From Chelydra serpentina (lineage: Eukaryota; Chordata; Testudines; Chelydridae), in the NCBI GenBank assembly GCA_037349315.1, contig JBAIAC010000027.1:20376501-20440500 (forward strand): a stretch of DNA of 64,000 bases, written 5' to 3'. Under the pieces are notes generated by a model. It was not told where the DNA came from, did not search any database, and was given only the letters and a program-made list of their open reading frames with translations. This document shows, piece by piece, positions 31,871-42,470 of this stretch. Every line of letters starts with the position of its first letter. Position 1 is the stretch's first letter. The translations under genes were made by a program, and so were the position numbers.

Positions 31871-32185
31871 ATGCTGCTCTCCCATCGACTTCAGTGCACT
31901 AAATGCCCCAACAACAGCTATCTTGGTGAAACCAGACACTCGCTACGCTTTCGAATGAACTCTCGGGGTGTTTTTGTCTTTTATCATTTTCCTCTAACAC
32001 CTGTGAAAAGTGTTCAACCACAAAGTGATCCTCTGTCAGACCTCTCAGTCCTCATTCTCAAAGGAAACCTGCACAACACTTTCGAAAGGCAAGCCAGGGA
32101 GCTTACATTCATAACTCTGCTCCACACTAAAAATTATAGACTGACCAGAAACACTGGATTTATGACTTATTACAACAATCTGTAG
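31871..32185 (+). pseudogene. PLE GIY-YIG endonuclease C-terminal remnant
   Basis: A 104-codon frame contains CTKCPNNSYLGETRHSLRFR (from codon 10), which matches the YIGET...L..R region of PLE GIY-YIG endonucleases. It later shows ERQARELTFI and a terminal NTGFMTYYNNL, where related proteins end in a GLNRD.GFM-like phrase. The reverse transcriptase and the start of the domain are missing. The middle (codons 32-50) looks degraded, with the expected histidine of this region not evident. The start methionine is incidental. Confidence 0.75.
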
Positions 32186-32338
32186 CCCACTAACCCCCAC
32201 TTTTTGTCCCATGGCTGCAGAGGTGTTAACAGGCCACTGCCTTGAATGGTCCTTTACAGTATGTGCTAGCTACTTATGGTAAACAATTTGTTCCAGACTT
32301 CCATTTAGCTGTGACACTGGGGAGTACCTTTCCCAGAC

Positions 32339-32370
32339 CTAAAGAAGAGCTCTGTGTAGCTTGAAAGCTT
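32339..32370 (+). ncRNA. Hammerhead-ribozyme-like core (GAGC stem II), copy F
   Basis: CTAAAGA (32339-32345), one change from CTGAAGA, is followed by GAGC (32347-32350) pairing with GCTT (32359-32362, one G-U pair), then GAAA (32363-32366) and GCTT. It lies just downstream of the GIY-YIG remnant, where PLEs are reported to carry hammerhead motifs. The G to A change in the core probably inactivates this copy. Confidence 0.55.
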
Positions 32371-32573
32371 GCTTCTCTCACCAACAGAAGTTGGTCCAAT
32401 AAAAGATATTACCTCACCCACCTTGTGTCTCTGGTTTCCACTATGTATCCCGCAATACACCGTGAGAAAAATCCCAGAATGCACACTCTCAGCAGCAAAG
32501 CAAAGGATCATGGGATACCCTCTGAGAATGTCCCATGCTTAGTACAAAGCAAGCTGCCACCTTGCCAGAGTGT

Positions 32574-32846
32574 GTTGTGAATGCCAGTACTATAACGGGG
32601 TTCAAAAGGGAGCTAGATAGATTCATGGAAGATAGGTCCATCATTAGCCAGGATGGGCAGGAATGGTGTCCCTAGCCTCTGTTTGCTAGAAGCTGGGATT
32701 GGGTGACAGGGCATGGATCACTTGATGATAACCTGTCTGTTCATTCCCTTTGGGGCACCTGCCATTGACCACTGTCAGAGGACAGGATACTGGGCTTGAT
32801 GGACCTTTGGCCTGACCCAGTATGGCCGTTCTTATGTTCTTACACA
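32574..32846 (+). mobile_element. CR1-type LINE 3' end
   Basis: Begins with the coding end (GGGTTCAAAAGGGAGCTAGA encodes GFKRELD). It continues through GGACAGGATACTGGGCTTGA and ends GGCCGTTCTTATGTTCTTAC. The same 3' untranslated blocks end the copy at 37128-38192. Strongly 5'-truncated, as is usual for CR1. Confidence 0.85.
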
Positions 32847-33250
32847 GTGATCCAAACTGAGAGGGCATAGCCATCCCATGTGCACAGGGTCAGTGCAGCT
32901 TGCATTTGCATGCACATCAAATCTGTCTGGTTTAACCCTCCATGACAAGTCCTAAGTTACTTGCTCAAGATCACACTGGAAATCTGGTGGAACAGGGATT
33001 TGACACTGGGTCTCCTGGGTGCCAGGCTACTGCTCTTACCGCAGTACACCGTTTGCACCAGGTCTGCTAGACCCTGTGCCAGGCTGATCCTAATGTTGCT
33101 AACACCAAAAGGAATTTTTAGAAAATGTCTCTAGTGCAAACAGAGCCAGCGATGTTAAATGGCTTGCCAAAAGCCACATATACAGTCAGTGAGTTTTGTG
33201 TCCAAGGATATGCAGCTCTCTGCTTTAATCACTAGACTTCATTCCTTCCT
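32847..33250. mobile_element. Two MIR-like ancient SINE scraps
   Basis: Segments 32925-33060 (TTGCTCAAGATCACACTGGA ... GGTCTCCTGGGTGCC) and 33140-33245 (TAAATGGCTTGCCAAAAGCC ... TTTAATCACTAGACTTC) resemble the CORE and 3' portions of MIR-type repeats. They are too decayed to subtype. Confidence 0.45.
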
Positions 33251-33498
33251 TTTAGGGCTTATCTGTGGGAGACTTTTTTCTTAACATTCTCCACTGTTGC
33301 CACCACCAGTGCTGGTCTCTCGATGCTAGCAACATGGAGAGCTGTCATGTGGACTGGCTGCCGCCACTCTAACTACCATGTTGTCTAACCCTGCTCAGGG
33401 CAGGTCTAGACAACATGGTGGCTAAAACACCAGTGTCACTTGTGACTTAATCAGAAATTGTCAAACTCAGGTATGTAGAAGGGAGTTGGGTTTTTGTT

Positions 33499-33518
33499 CA
33501 CACACACACACACACACA

Positions 33519-33571
<53 letters not shown>
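33499..33571. repeat. (CA)n(CT)n compound microsatellite
   Basis: About eleven CA units are followed by about twenty-five CT units without interruption. Likely length-variable. Confidence 0.97.
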
Positions 33572-33574
<3 letters not shown>

Positions 33575-34490
33575 GTTAAACTAGATTTCTAGTTGCAGAT
33601 CTGAGTGAAAGGTTTGTGGTTTCTGTAATTGTCCTAGGAGTTTCATAGCCTCAGGCTCTACTTTTGCATGCTCTCTGGTTAATAGCTCAGTTTCAGACAG
33701 TTACAATAAAACCACAACCGAGTGGCAACTCCTGCTGTAAGCCGTTTCACTCTGTGGGCTTGCAGTTTCTCCCGGAACATGGGTGGCTGCTGATCCTGCT
33801 GCAGTGAATCCTCTGTAAAGGGTGTTGCATTCTAGTTTGTTTCTTAGGGTCTGTCTCAGGGTACAGCTTTCACTGCCTGGCTCTCGCTTTGCAGAGTGAC
33901 CTAATTCCTTTGTAGTATGGCTGCAGCCCATAAAAACTGAAGCTGCAGGCCACTGTGCGAATAGCTCTATTATTCTGGCAGCTGTTGTCGGCAGCCTCAA
34001 TTTCTCTGCAGCGGAAGATGGCACATTAAATATTTACCATACAGAAACAAGGCAAGTCACAGCAAACAAAGGGATCCATTGGAGAGATGGGATTCTCTCA
34101 TCAGGGCCACGCTAGCAACTTTCTATTTATTGTTAATGGATTTTTTTATTCTATACAAGCAGGTTGGAGCTCTGTAGAGAGTGGGTGGCATTGCTTTTAA
34201 TTTTACTTTTCAGATGTTGGCTGGGAAATAAGGTTTCTAAGACATCATTTTCACATTAAAATTAACAAGAGCTTGGGGTTTATGAGCCCTAATGGTGTGT
34301 GAAGGTGCTTGTAACGGTATAGTGGGGGTGGGTAAATGTGCATACACTGGGCACTGTTTACAGAAAACATCAATTACGTTAATTGGTTGTTAAATTTACC
34401 ATAGTGTTGGATTTCCCATTTTCAGTATGGGTTAGCCACTGATAGTGTGGTTAAATTTAAATACAGTGGTGTGAAAATGCTAATGCCCAA
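33572..34490. other. Intronic DNA, no exon recognised
   Basis: No repeat family recognised. A minus-strand frame at 33701-34024 has no recognisable domain. Confidence 0.4.
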
Positions 34491-34561
34491 TGTATGATTA
34501 GGGCCCTATCAAATTTACGGCCATGAAAAACACGTCATGGACCATGAAATCTGGTATCCTA

Positions 34562-35511
34562 TAAGGTGACCAGGTATCCGGTTTTCAACTGGAACACCCG
34601 ATTGAAAAGAGATCCTGGTGGCTCTGGTCAGCACCGCTGACCGGGCCTTTGACTGTCCGGTTGGGGCTGGCAGGCTCCCGGGAAGCAGCCAACATGTCCC
34701 CCTCTGGCTCCTATGCATAGGGGCAGCCAGGAGCCTCCACACGCTGCCTCCATCCCAAGCACCACCTCCGCAGCGCCCAATGGCTGGGGAACCACGGCCA
34801 ATGGCAGCTGCGGGTTGGCGCCTGTGGACGGGGCAGTGCGCAGAGCTGTCTGGCTGCACCTCCGCGTAGGAGCCAGAGAGGGGACATGCCGCTGCTTCCA
34901 GGAGCTGCTTGAGGTAAGCGCCGCCCGGAGACTGCAATCATCCCTGACCCCCTCCCACACCACAATCTCCTGCCCAGCCCTGATCCCCCTCCGAACCTCT
35001 CTGTCCCAGCCTGGAGCACCCTCCTGCACCCCAAACTCCTCATCCCCAACCCCACTCTAGAGCCCACACCCCCAGCTGGAGCCCTCACACACCCCCACGT
35101 CCCAACCTCCTGCCCCAGCCCAGAGCCCACTGCCATACTCCAAACCCCTCAGCTCCATCCCACAGCCCAGAGCCCACTCCTGCACCCCAAACTCCTCATC
35201 CCTGGCCCCACCACAGAGCCCGCACCCCCAGCCAGAGCCCTCACCCTCTCTCGCATTCCAACCCACTTCCTCAGCCTGGAGCCCCCTCCTGCACTCTGAA
35301 CTGCTCATTTCTGGCTGCACCCCCAACTGGAGGCCTCACCCCCTCCTGCACCCCAGCCCCTGAGCCAGCCTGGTGAAAATGAGCGAGTGAGTGAGGGTGG
35401 GGAGAGCGAGTGAACGGGGAGGGGGGGATGGAGTGAGCGGGGGCAGGGCCCTGGAGAAGGGGCGGGGCAAGGGCGTTCAGTTTTGTGCAAGTAGAAAGTT
35501 GGCAACCCTAG
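34562..35511. mobile_element. Nested hAT-type element
   Basis: Begins AAGGTGACCAGGTATCCGG and ends GAAAGTTGGCAACCCTA, so its right terminus matches the AACCCTA family at 7945-7954. The interior (34930-35370) is a C-rich chain of CCCCAAACTCCTCATCCC-like phrases. A target duplication is not clear, so limits are approximate. Confidence 0.65.
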
Positions 35512-35666
35512 ACTCCCACCGTGAAATCTGGTCTTTTGTGCCCCTTTACGCTATACTATGCAGATTTCACGGGGGAGACAAGTGTTTCTTAAATTGGGGG
35601 TTCTGACCCAAAAGTGGTTTCTGACCCAAATTGGGGGTTCTGCGGGGGTCACAAGGTTATTTTAAG

Positions 35667-35866
35667 TATCAGAGGGGTAGCCGTGTTAGTCTGGATCTGT
35701 AGAAGCGACAAAGGGTCCTGTGGCACCTTATAGACTAACAGACGTATTGAAGCATAAGCTTTCGTGGGTCAATACCCACTTCTTCGGATGCAAGCAGTGG
35801 AAATGTCCAGAGGCAGATATAAATGTGCAGGGAAGATTCAGGCTAGAGATAATGAGGTAAGCTAAT
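35667..35866 (-). mobile_element. PLE-type 3' terminal repeat, antisense copy
   Basis: Plus-strand blocks TATCAGAGGGGTAGCCGTGT, GGTGGCACCTTATAGACTAA-like and AAATGTCCAGAGGCAGATAT follow the same order as in 30779-31145, ending at the GAGATAATGAGGTAAG phrase. Contains core D. Confidence 0.75.
35750..35787 (-). ncRNA. Hammerhead-ribozyme-like core (GUGGG stem II), copy D
   Basis: On the minus strand the core reads CCGAAGA (one change from CTGAAGA), then stem II GTGGGT paired with ACCCAC (six pairs, no mismatch), GAAA, and GCTTATGC. Only the second base of the CUGANGA box is altered. Confidence 0.55.
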
Positions 35867-36168
35867 CAGGGAGGGTGGGGCTGCCCTTACTTCTGCACTG
35901 CCTTCAGAGCTGGGTGGCCGGAGAGTGGCGGCTGCTGACCAAGGGTCCAGCTCAAGGCAGCAGCGCAGAAGTAAGGGGGCAGTACCACACCAGGCCATCC
36001 TTACTTCTGCACTGCTGCTTGTGGAGGCTCTGCCATCAGAGCTGGGCTTCCGGCCAGCAGCCGCCGCTCTCCAGCTGCCCAGCTCTCAAGGCAGCGCCGC
36101 CGCCAGCAGCAGCGCAGAAGGACGTGTAGCATTACCGCAACGCTCCCTACAATAACCTTGCAAGATCT

Positions 36169-36178
36169 CCCCCCTCCC

Positions 36179-36211
<33 letters not shown>
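36169..36211. repeat. C-run followed by (CA)n
   Basis: A poly-C tract of about 20 bases and then about seven CA units. It lies inside the outer hAT element. Confidence 0.9.
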
Positions 36212-36360
36212 CTTTTTGGGTCAAGACCAACCCCTCCAATTACAACACGTGAAATTTCAAATGTAAATAGCTGAAATCATGAAATTTGCGATTTTTAAAA
36301 TACTATGACCATGACATTGACCAAAATGGATCGTGAATTTGGTAGGGCCCTATGTATAAT

Positions 36361-37127
36361 GTAACCCACAGCCCACTGTCTCCTCTTCACTATTGAGATG
36401 TAGTCCATGGAGACTGAAGGTTCCTGCAGGCGGTGCTCCATCATGGTCTGAACAGCTTGGCCACTCGTACTGTGAAGGAGCATTGTGCGTTGAAATCCAT
36501 AGGCTCTCTGGGCTGAATTGCTGTACTAAAAAGGCTGGGATTGATCTGTCTCCTCTTATGCAAATTAGAGGTAGTCACAGGGTTCCTGGCAAGTTCCCAA
36601 TTTGGTTCTTAACTGGGCAACGTTTGTATCCTTAAAGTACTTGACTCCCACTCGGTTAAGTATTTTTAAATCTCATGCATCTGGCTGGTTGAATGGCTTT
36701 GTGATTGCCACACTATTGATGATCTAAGGATATTATGATCATCCCCTTTTATCAATAACTGTTGATAATGTGGCTCCATGTCCAGTTATGTGTGCTGTCT
36801 AATTATTCTTGCGCGTCACATTAATATACAGGATGACCTGCAACAAGTGTGCTGATAGCAAAAATCACACTGTTTCATGGTAACATAATTTTTTTTGGAA
36901 GCCCTATGTTACGTGGAGGCAAAAAAAGATTTCTTCTTTTCTTACTGTGGTATTTGAAAACATCTCATGTGGCATACGGCAGCCTGGCTCCACTTGGAAA
37001 AATTTGGATCTTTACGCTGTGAGGAATTTTCTGTTTACTTCACAGGCAGAAACAATCTTGTTCCTGCTGCATTTGCAGGGTTTAACTGCTTTTGTAGAGG
37101 CAAATCCATGTCTGGAAAGGGCAAAGG
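36361..37127. other. Intronic DNA, nothing recognised
   Basis: AT-rich sequence between the nested transposons and a CR1 LINE. No exon or repeat recognised. Confidence 0.4.
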
Positions 37128-38192
37128 TGGATACTTCTCATAAATGATTTGGAAGAAGGGGTAAATAGTGAGGTGGCAAAGTTTGCAGATGATACTAAGC
37201 TGCTCAAGATAGTTAAGACCAAAGCAGACTGTGAAGAACTACAAAAAGATCTCACAAAACTAAACGATTGGGCAATAAAATGGCAAATGAAATTTAATGT
37301 GGATAAATGTAAAGTAATGCACATTGGAAAAAATAACCCCACTATACATACAATATGATGGGGGCTAATTTAGCTACAACTAATCAGGAAAAAGATCTTG
37401 GAGTCATCGTGGATAGTTCTCTAAAGATGTCCACGCAGTGTGCAGCGGCAGTCAAAAAAGCAAACAGGATGTTAGGAATCATTAAAAAAGGGATAGAGAA
37501 TAAGACGGAGAATATCTTACTGCCCCTATACAAATCCATAGTGCGCCCACATCTTGAATACTGCGTACAATTGTGGTCTCCTCATCTCAAAAAGGATATA
37601 CTGGCATTAGAAAAGGTTCAGAGAAGGGCAACTAAAATGATTAGGGGTCTGGAACGGGTCCCATATGAGGAGAGATTAAAGAGGCTAGGACTTTTAAGCT
37701 TGGAAAAGAGGAGACTAAGAGGGGATATGATAGAGGTATATAAAATTATGAGTGGTGTGGAGGAAGTGAATAAGGAAAAGTTATTTACTTGTTCTCATAA
37801 TAAAAGAACTAGGGGCCACCAAATGAAATTAGTGGGCAGCAGGTTTAAAACTAATAAAAGGAAGTTCTTCTTCACACAGCGCACAGTCAACCTGTGGAAC
37901 TCCTTGCCTGAGGAGGCTGTGAAGGCTAGGACTATAACAGGGTTTAAAAGAGAACTGGATAAATTCATGGAGGTTAAGTCCATTAATGGCTATTAGCCAG
38001 AATGGGTAAGAAATGGTGTCCTTAGCCTCTGTTTGTCAGAGGGGGGTGATGGATGGCAGGAGAGAGATCACTTGATCATTACCTGTTAGGTCCACTCACT
38101 CCGGGTCACCTGGCATTGGCCACTGTCGGTGGACAGGATACTGGGCTGGATGGACCTTTGGTCTGACCCAGTACGGCCTTTCTTATGTTCTT
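37128..38192 (+). mobile_element. CR1-type LINE 3' end with frameshifted RT
   Basis: Encodes the C-terminal part of a CR1-clade reverse transcriptase, then a 3' untranslated region ending GTACGGCCTTTCTTATGTTC. Two frames cover it: about 37136-37357 (contains the catalytic FADDTKL) and 37355-37996 (213 codons, from MMGANLATT through [19 protein letters not shown] and ending GFKRELDKF). The break near 37340-37358 looks like a 1-bp loss. It belongs to a different, AT-richer CR1 subfamily than the copy at the right edge. The endonuclease and RT start are absent. Confidence 0.92.
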
Positions 38193-41100
38193 CTGAGTTC
38201 AGGGCAGCTGTGTTTTCTAGGGTCACTTTGTTCTGTGATACGTAGTTTGGATATTGGCTCTGATTGGCTAGTGTAATCAAATTGAGAGATGTTAGATCTA
38301 TTGTTAATACCCTTGCACAAGAATCTGTCTCTGGTTGCTGTTAGTTTCTACAATTATTATCACCCTGTTTCTACCCTTCCCTATTGTGGGTGGATAATTG
38401 AGAAAGTGGGAATGAAGCCATCTGGAATCAGCAGCTTTCCCTGATCCCTTTTGGTTTGTCTTTTGGCCTAGGTATGGCATGGAGCCGGTACAGGCCTGGT
38501 TGGCCAGTAATATCCTGATGTACAAAGGTCACATTCTTTTAGATCAGATACAATTGATTATAAGGTTTTGTTGATTCACCTGCAGCCCTGAGCTGGGGGA
38601 ATCCATAGAAAGAATGCAGCCATACTGGAATAGGCTAAGAGGTCTTGGAAGGGGATTTCTTATTATTTGTTTCCGTTGTGTACTAGGCGCTTTCCAAACA
38701 TTTAAGGACAGACACTGCTTCAAGGAGCTTTAAGGTTTGGGGCACTTGTTCCGTTCCGTTAAAGGCTCTTTCCCCAGGCAGGAGGTCATGGGGCAGTATT
38801 TTTGCCACCCTTCTGTTCAGTGTGTATGGGAAGCTGTTGTAGGAGATAACTTGAGCTATGGAGCCCTCAGTGTGCTGATGACACACAGCTAATGACACAC
38901 AGCTCTGCCTCACTTTCATCAGACCCAGCTGGTGTGCTGCCTTTGCTGTCAAAGTGCCGAGCCAAGATTGGGACAGAATGAAAGCAAGCTGGCTAGAGCT
39001 TAATCTGGATAAAACAGAGGTAATGCTAATGGGTTAGGGAAGGATGGGCGGCATTCTAGCCTCCATTTATTGAGGAGTCTTGGCTACCCATCTTCTAAGA
39101 GCTTTGTGATTTGGATGGAATTTCAAGATGCCATCTGAGACTGGAGTTGCCCGTGGTGTAGCTAGCCAGACGCATCTCTTTCTCTCTCCCCCCCCCCCAA
39201 TCCCCCCTTATCTGCATCTGGTTAGATATTTGCAAACTTTTCTCTTAATATTGTGATCTTGCCTTGGCTGTGGTCTGTGCCTTTTTAGCTTGCAGATTAA
39301 ATCTCATTGCACTGTACACGGCGCTTCACATGAACACCACTCTGGGCTACATTTGGTGCCAAATATGCCAACATTATCCTCAGAGAACCTGTTACACCAG
39401 TTTTTCACCAATTGCATTGGGCGCAAGTCAAGTTGTTAACTGTGTTCTATAAAACCCGAAATGATTTGGGACTCAGCTATGGGTGAGATCCCTTATTCCA
39501 CCTCACTTGTATGCAGATACAGAAGTTGAAGTTTCCCTGGATTTATTCTAGTGGAGTATTCTCAGCTCTTGACTCTAGAATTCATATACCTAGCTGACCC
39601 CAAAAAGTTCATGTTTGCTGATTTTTAGGATGTAGTGTATGGTCTTCTCTTGTTCCAAGTTTTCTCCTTTCCTGCATAGTTTTTGCAGTGCCATTTGGGC
39701 TCTTTTTATAAATCAAAAAAGAAATGTGTCTCATTACCTAAATTGCAAGGAGGCCAAATATTCTGGTGTTTTATATCTAGCAATAGCAATGCATTTGACT
39801 TGTATATCCCAAACACAAATATTTGTATAAACCAGGCGTGTCCAACTTTGAAATGACTAAAGCGCCCACAAGAATCCGCTGCTACAAATGCCCACCGGCA
39901 CATAACATATCTTTTCTAATTTAGTCAGATTTTCTTTCTTCTTCAGTTTCCTCACTACTCAGTAGGGTTGGGGTGTGTTTTGAAGCCATCTGAGAGGCAC
40001 TAAATGTTTTCTGGCCTGCATTGTCCCATCCTCATCCACCCAGCAGAAATAATGTGAAATTATCTGTTGTGTCAGTCTTGGCAGAGCTGAGCGTGCCTGT
40101 TCACTGGACAGGAAGGTTCATTGAAGGCCCTTTGCTGAGATGACGACAGTAATGAAAGAAGATTATGTTGGTCCCTCCACCCCTTGTTAAACAGCAAGAG
40201 ATGGGAGGGGTCTGCTTGGAGAGGGAGTGGGGGGCACTTCTTGATCTTTGGCTTAGGTCCATTGTAAACTGCATCTATGTCCTCTCTCCAGGGCAGTATC
40301 CTGCCTTTCCAGGACATGGACTATGATCAGAGCCCTTTCTTTGCCACAGTCTTAGCCTCAGACTTTACCACAGAATTGTGCTCCACATCTAAGCGTTCTT
40401 CCTTTTAAAAAAAACTGAAATATCTGGTCCTTGTGGTTGCAAAGAAAACCAGAATGCAAAGTAAGTGTAACTGATAGTACAGTGATGTCTGCAAAGAGCC
40501 TGAAACAGTAGCTCTGTCAAGAGGTGAATTGCTTCCATCTGTTTGCTGGGTGAGGGTGAGGGTGGCTGGCCCTGAAGCCTAATAATGATGATGCAAATGT
40601 CAGCATTAACTATTTCACCGCTGATCATTGTTAGCAGAAGTGTTCAGCACACATGCCATCCTTATTTACTGAAGATGCGGAGATTGGGGTGGGGACGGTT
40701 GGAGCAGCTGATGCTGGTAAGGCTTGTTTGCGTGCAGAACTAGGAGGTCAGGCCCCAAAACTCATGTGCCCAGGGGATGGAAAGGGAATTGTCCTCTGAT
40801 GGGGGAAGCTGGAAGGAACGGTAACAGGCTTCTCCAGTGCAGTTAAGCATCATTGCTATAGAAATCTGCAGCACCTGGAGGATTCACCATGTGGAGGCAC
40901 CATAAAATAAACTGAAACTAATAAGCAGATAAAAAGCCCACGGGAGGCTGAGCTGATTGCAGAATTCACTTTCGTATTTAATTCTGTTTAAAAAAACCAA
41001 AACACATGGGTCCTTGTTTATTGTCTACGATATTTTCTTCTCTTACTGTTAGCATCCTGTAAGCCTAGAAACCTCCATTCTCTATCTGTCTAGCATCTCT

Positions 41101-41403
41101 TGCCATCTGCAGACAGAAAAATGTGACTCCCGCTGATTCCTATATCAATGGGTGTATTCAGAAAGCGAGGCTTTCCAGCCTTGGCTTGCGGGGGATTAAG
41201 TTGCTGAGTTTGCTTCCATGTACACAAGAGTGAGTGAAGTGGAACATATTTCACTCCGGACTCTTGAGTGGAGCAGTAAATTTCTTATTTTGTAAAGTAG
41301 CAAAAGCTCTGTGTGGAGTTGGTATGGGAAATCTTCGTTCTGCTTCCACATTGCACAGATCAGACATGACTAGAGCTTAGTACCACAGTACTCGCATTTT
41401 GGA
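38193..41403. other. Intronic DNA, no exon recognised
   Basis: About 3.2 kb of unique-looking sequence. A CGCCCACAAGAATCCGC stretch near 39865 might be a repeat remnant. C-run near 39188-39200. No coding evidence. Confidence 0.4.
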
Positions 41404-41411
41404 TTCCAGTC

Positions 41412-41522
41412 TAGGGTGACCATAGGGACAGTCCCGATTTTTGGGTCTTATTCTTATATTGGCTCCCCCCCACACACACACCTCCTGTCCTGATTTTTCA
41501 CACTTGCTGTCTGGTCATCCTA
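41412..41522. mobile_element. hAT MITE (TAGGGTGACC ends), copy 1
   Basis: The ends TAGGGTGACC and GGTCATCCTA are inverted repeats with one mismatch. Flanks TTCCAGTC (41404-41411) and TTCCAATC (41523-41530) are an 8-bp duplication with one mismatch. The interior contains GGGACAGTCCCGATTTTTGG and TTCTTATATTGGCTCC. Non-coding. Confidence 0.9.
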
Positions 41523-41622
41523 TTCCAATCCTACAAGTTAATAACATTTAAATACTTAGCATTCTAGTCTTAAGCAGTGTGGACCACCAGTGGAGTTACT
41601 CGGGCTGCATCACTGTTGGGAG

Positions 41623-41747
41623 TAGGGTGACCAGATGTCCCAATTTTTATAGGGACAGTCCCGATATTTGGGTCTTTTTCTTATATAGGCTCCTATTACC
41701 CCCCACCCCCTGTCCCGATTTTTCACACTTGCTGTCTGGTCACCCTA
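41623..41747. mobile_element. hAT MITE (TAGGGTGACC ends), copy 2
   Basis: A 125-bp element with perfect TAGGGTGACC / GGTCACCCTA ends. It is flanked by identical 8-bp duplications GTTGGGAG (41615-41622 and 41748-41755). Same orientation as the copy 100 bp upstream. Its interior is largely the same, with TGTCCCAATTTTTATAGG at the left end. Confidence 0.95.
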
Positions 41748-41755
41748 GTTGGGAG

Positions 41756-42128
41756 GCTTGAAAGTAAAGCTCAGTGTAGACACAGCAGTGCGATCCAAAA
41801 CCCTTGTCATATTAACGGCAAAATACACCAACTTACTGTGCAGCAGGAATAAAGCTAGTATAAATCCATTTTGGGAGGCATCATCAGTGTAGTAAGGTGC
41901 TTTGCTGTGTGAAAGAAACATCTTCCATCACTCCAGGTTTTAGCTGTGTTCTTCGCTAAAGGAGAAACCATCAGTTGTTGGAATGCTCATGTTGATTTGA
42001 CTTGCTAAGGTGAGAGTGAGATATTGCCGATCAGACACAGTGCCAAGGTGAAGTATCTGAGTCTCAGTTAATCCTTGTGTGCTACTGGATGTTTAACGTT
42101 TCTGAAGCAAGAAAGTGGGCTTATGCAG
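41756..42128. other. Intronic DNA, nothing recognised
   Basis: No exon or repeat family recognised before the TG microsatellite. Confidence 0.4.

Positions 42129-42188
<60 letters not shown>
42129..42188. repeat. (TG)n microsatellite
   Basis: About 30 uninterrupted TG units, likely length-variable. The reading frame over it is an artefact. Confidence 0.97.
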
Positions 42189-42192
<4 letters not shown>

Positions 42193-42470
42193 GTAAACAA
42201 CTGCTTTCTCTGCTACACTAATGGCTGGTTGCTAACATTTAAGTTCTGCCTAGTGTATACTGCACTCTTCACCAGGGTATCTAGGTGCCGTACAAATTTT
42301 CAAATGTTTACACACAAGGATCTCTCTTTTTTCTCTCTCTCTTTACCCTCATCAGTGGGAATTTAAAAATAATATTGTTGTCCCTTTCACTTGAGGTGTT
42401 AATTGAAGTTCAGGACCTTGCAGCGTTGTTTGTATTAGGAAGAGAAATTGGGGATATGGGTCAAGCATAT

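Larger units (their letters stand above)
31871..32440 (+). mobile_element. Penelope-like element 3' part, sense
   Basis: Contains the GIY-YIG-type coding remnant (31871-32185) followed by a 3' untranslated region and terminal repeat. The end reads GGTCCAATAAAAGATATTAC, CTCACCCACCTTGTGTCTCT. A hammerhead-like core lies at 32339-32370. PLEs encode a reverse transcriptase fused to a GIY-YIG endonuclease; only the endonuclease end survives. Confidence 0.8.
34499..36352. mobile_element. Outer hAT-type element of a three-level nest
   Basis: The ends TAGGGCCCTATCAAATTT and GAATTTGGTAGGGCCCTA are inverted repeats. Flanks TGTATGAT (34491-34498) and TGTATAAT (36353-36360) differ at one position, giving an 8-bp duplication. 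The interior contains a second hAT (about 34562-35511) and a PLE 3' end (35667-35866). The remaining own sequence includes a GCAGCAGCGCAGAAGTAAGG / CCTTACTTCTGCACTGCTGC inverted pair near 35970-36020. Confidence 0.85.
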
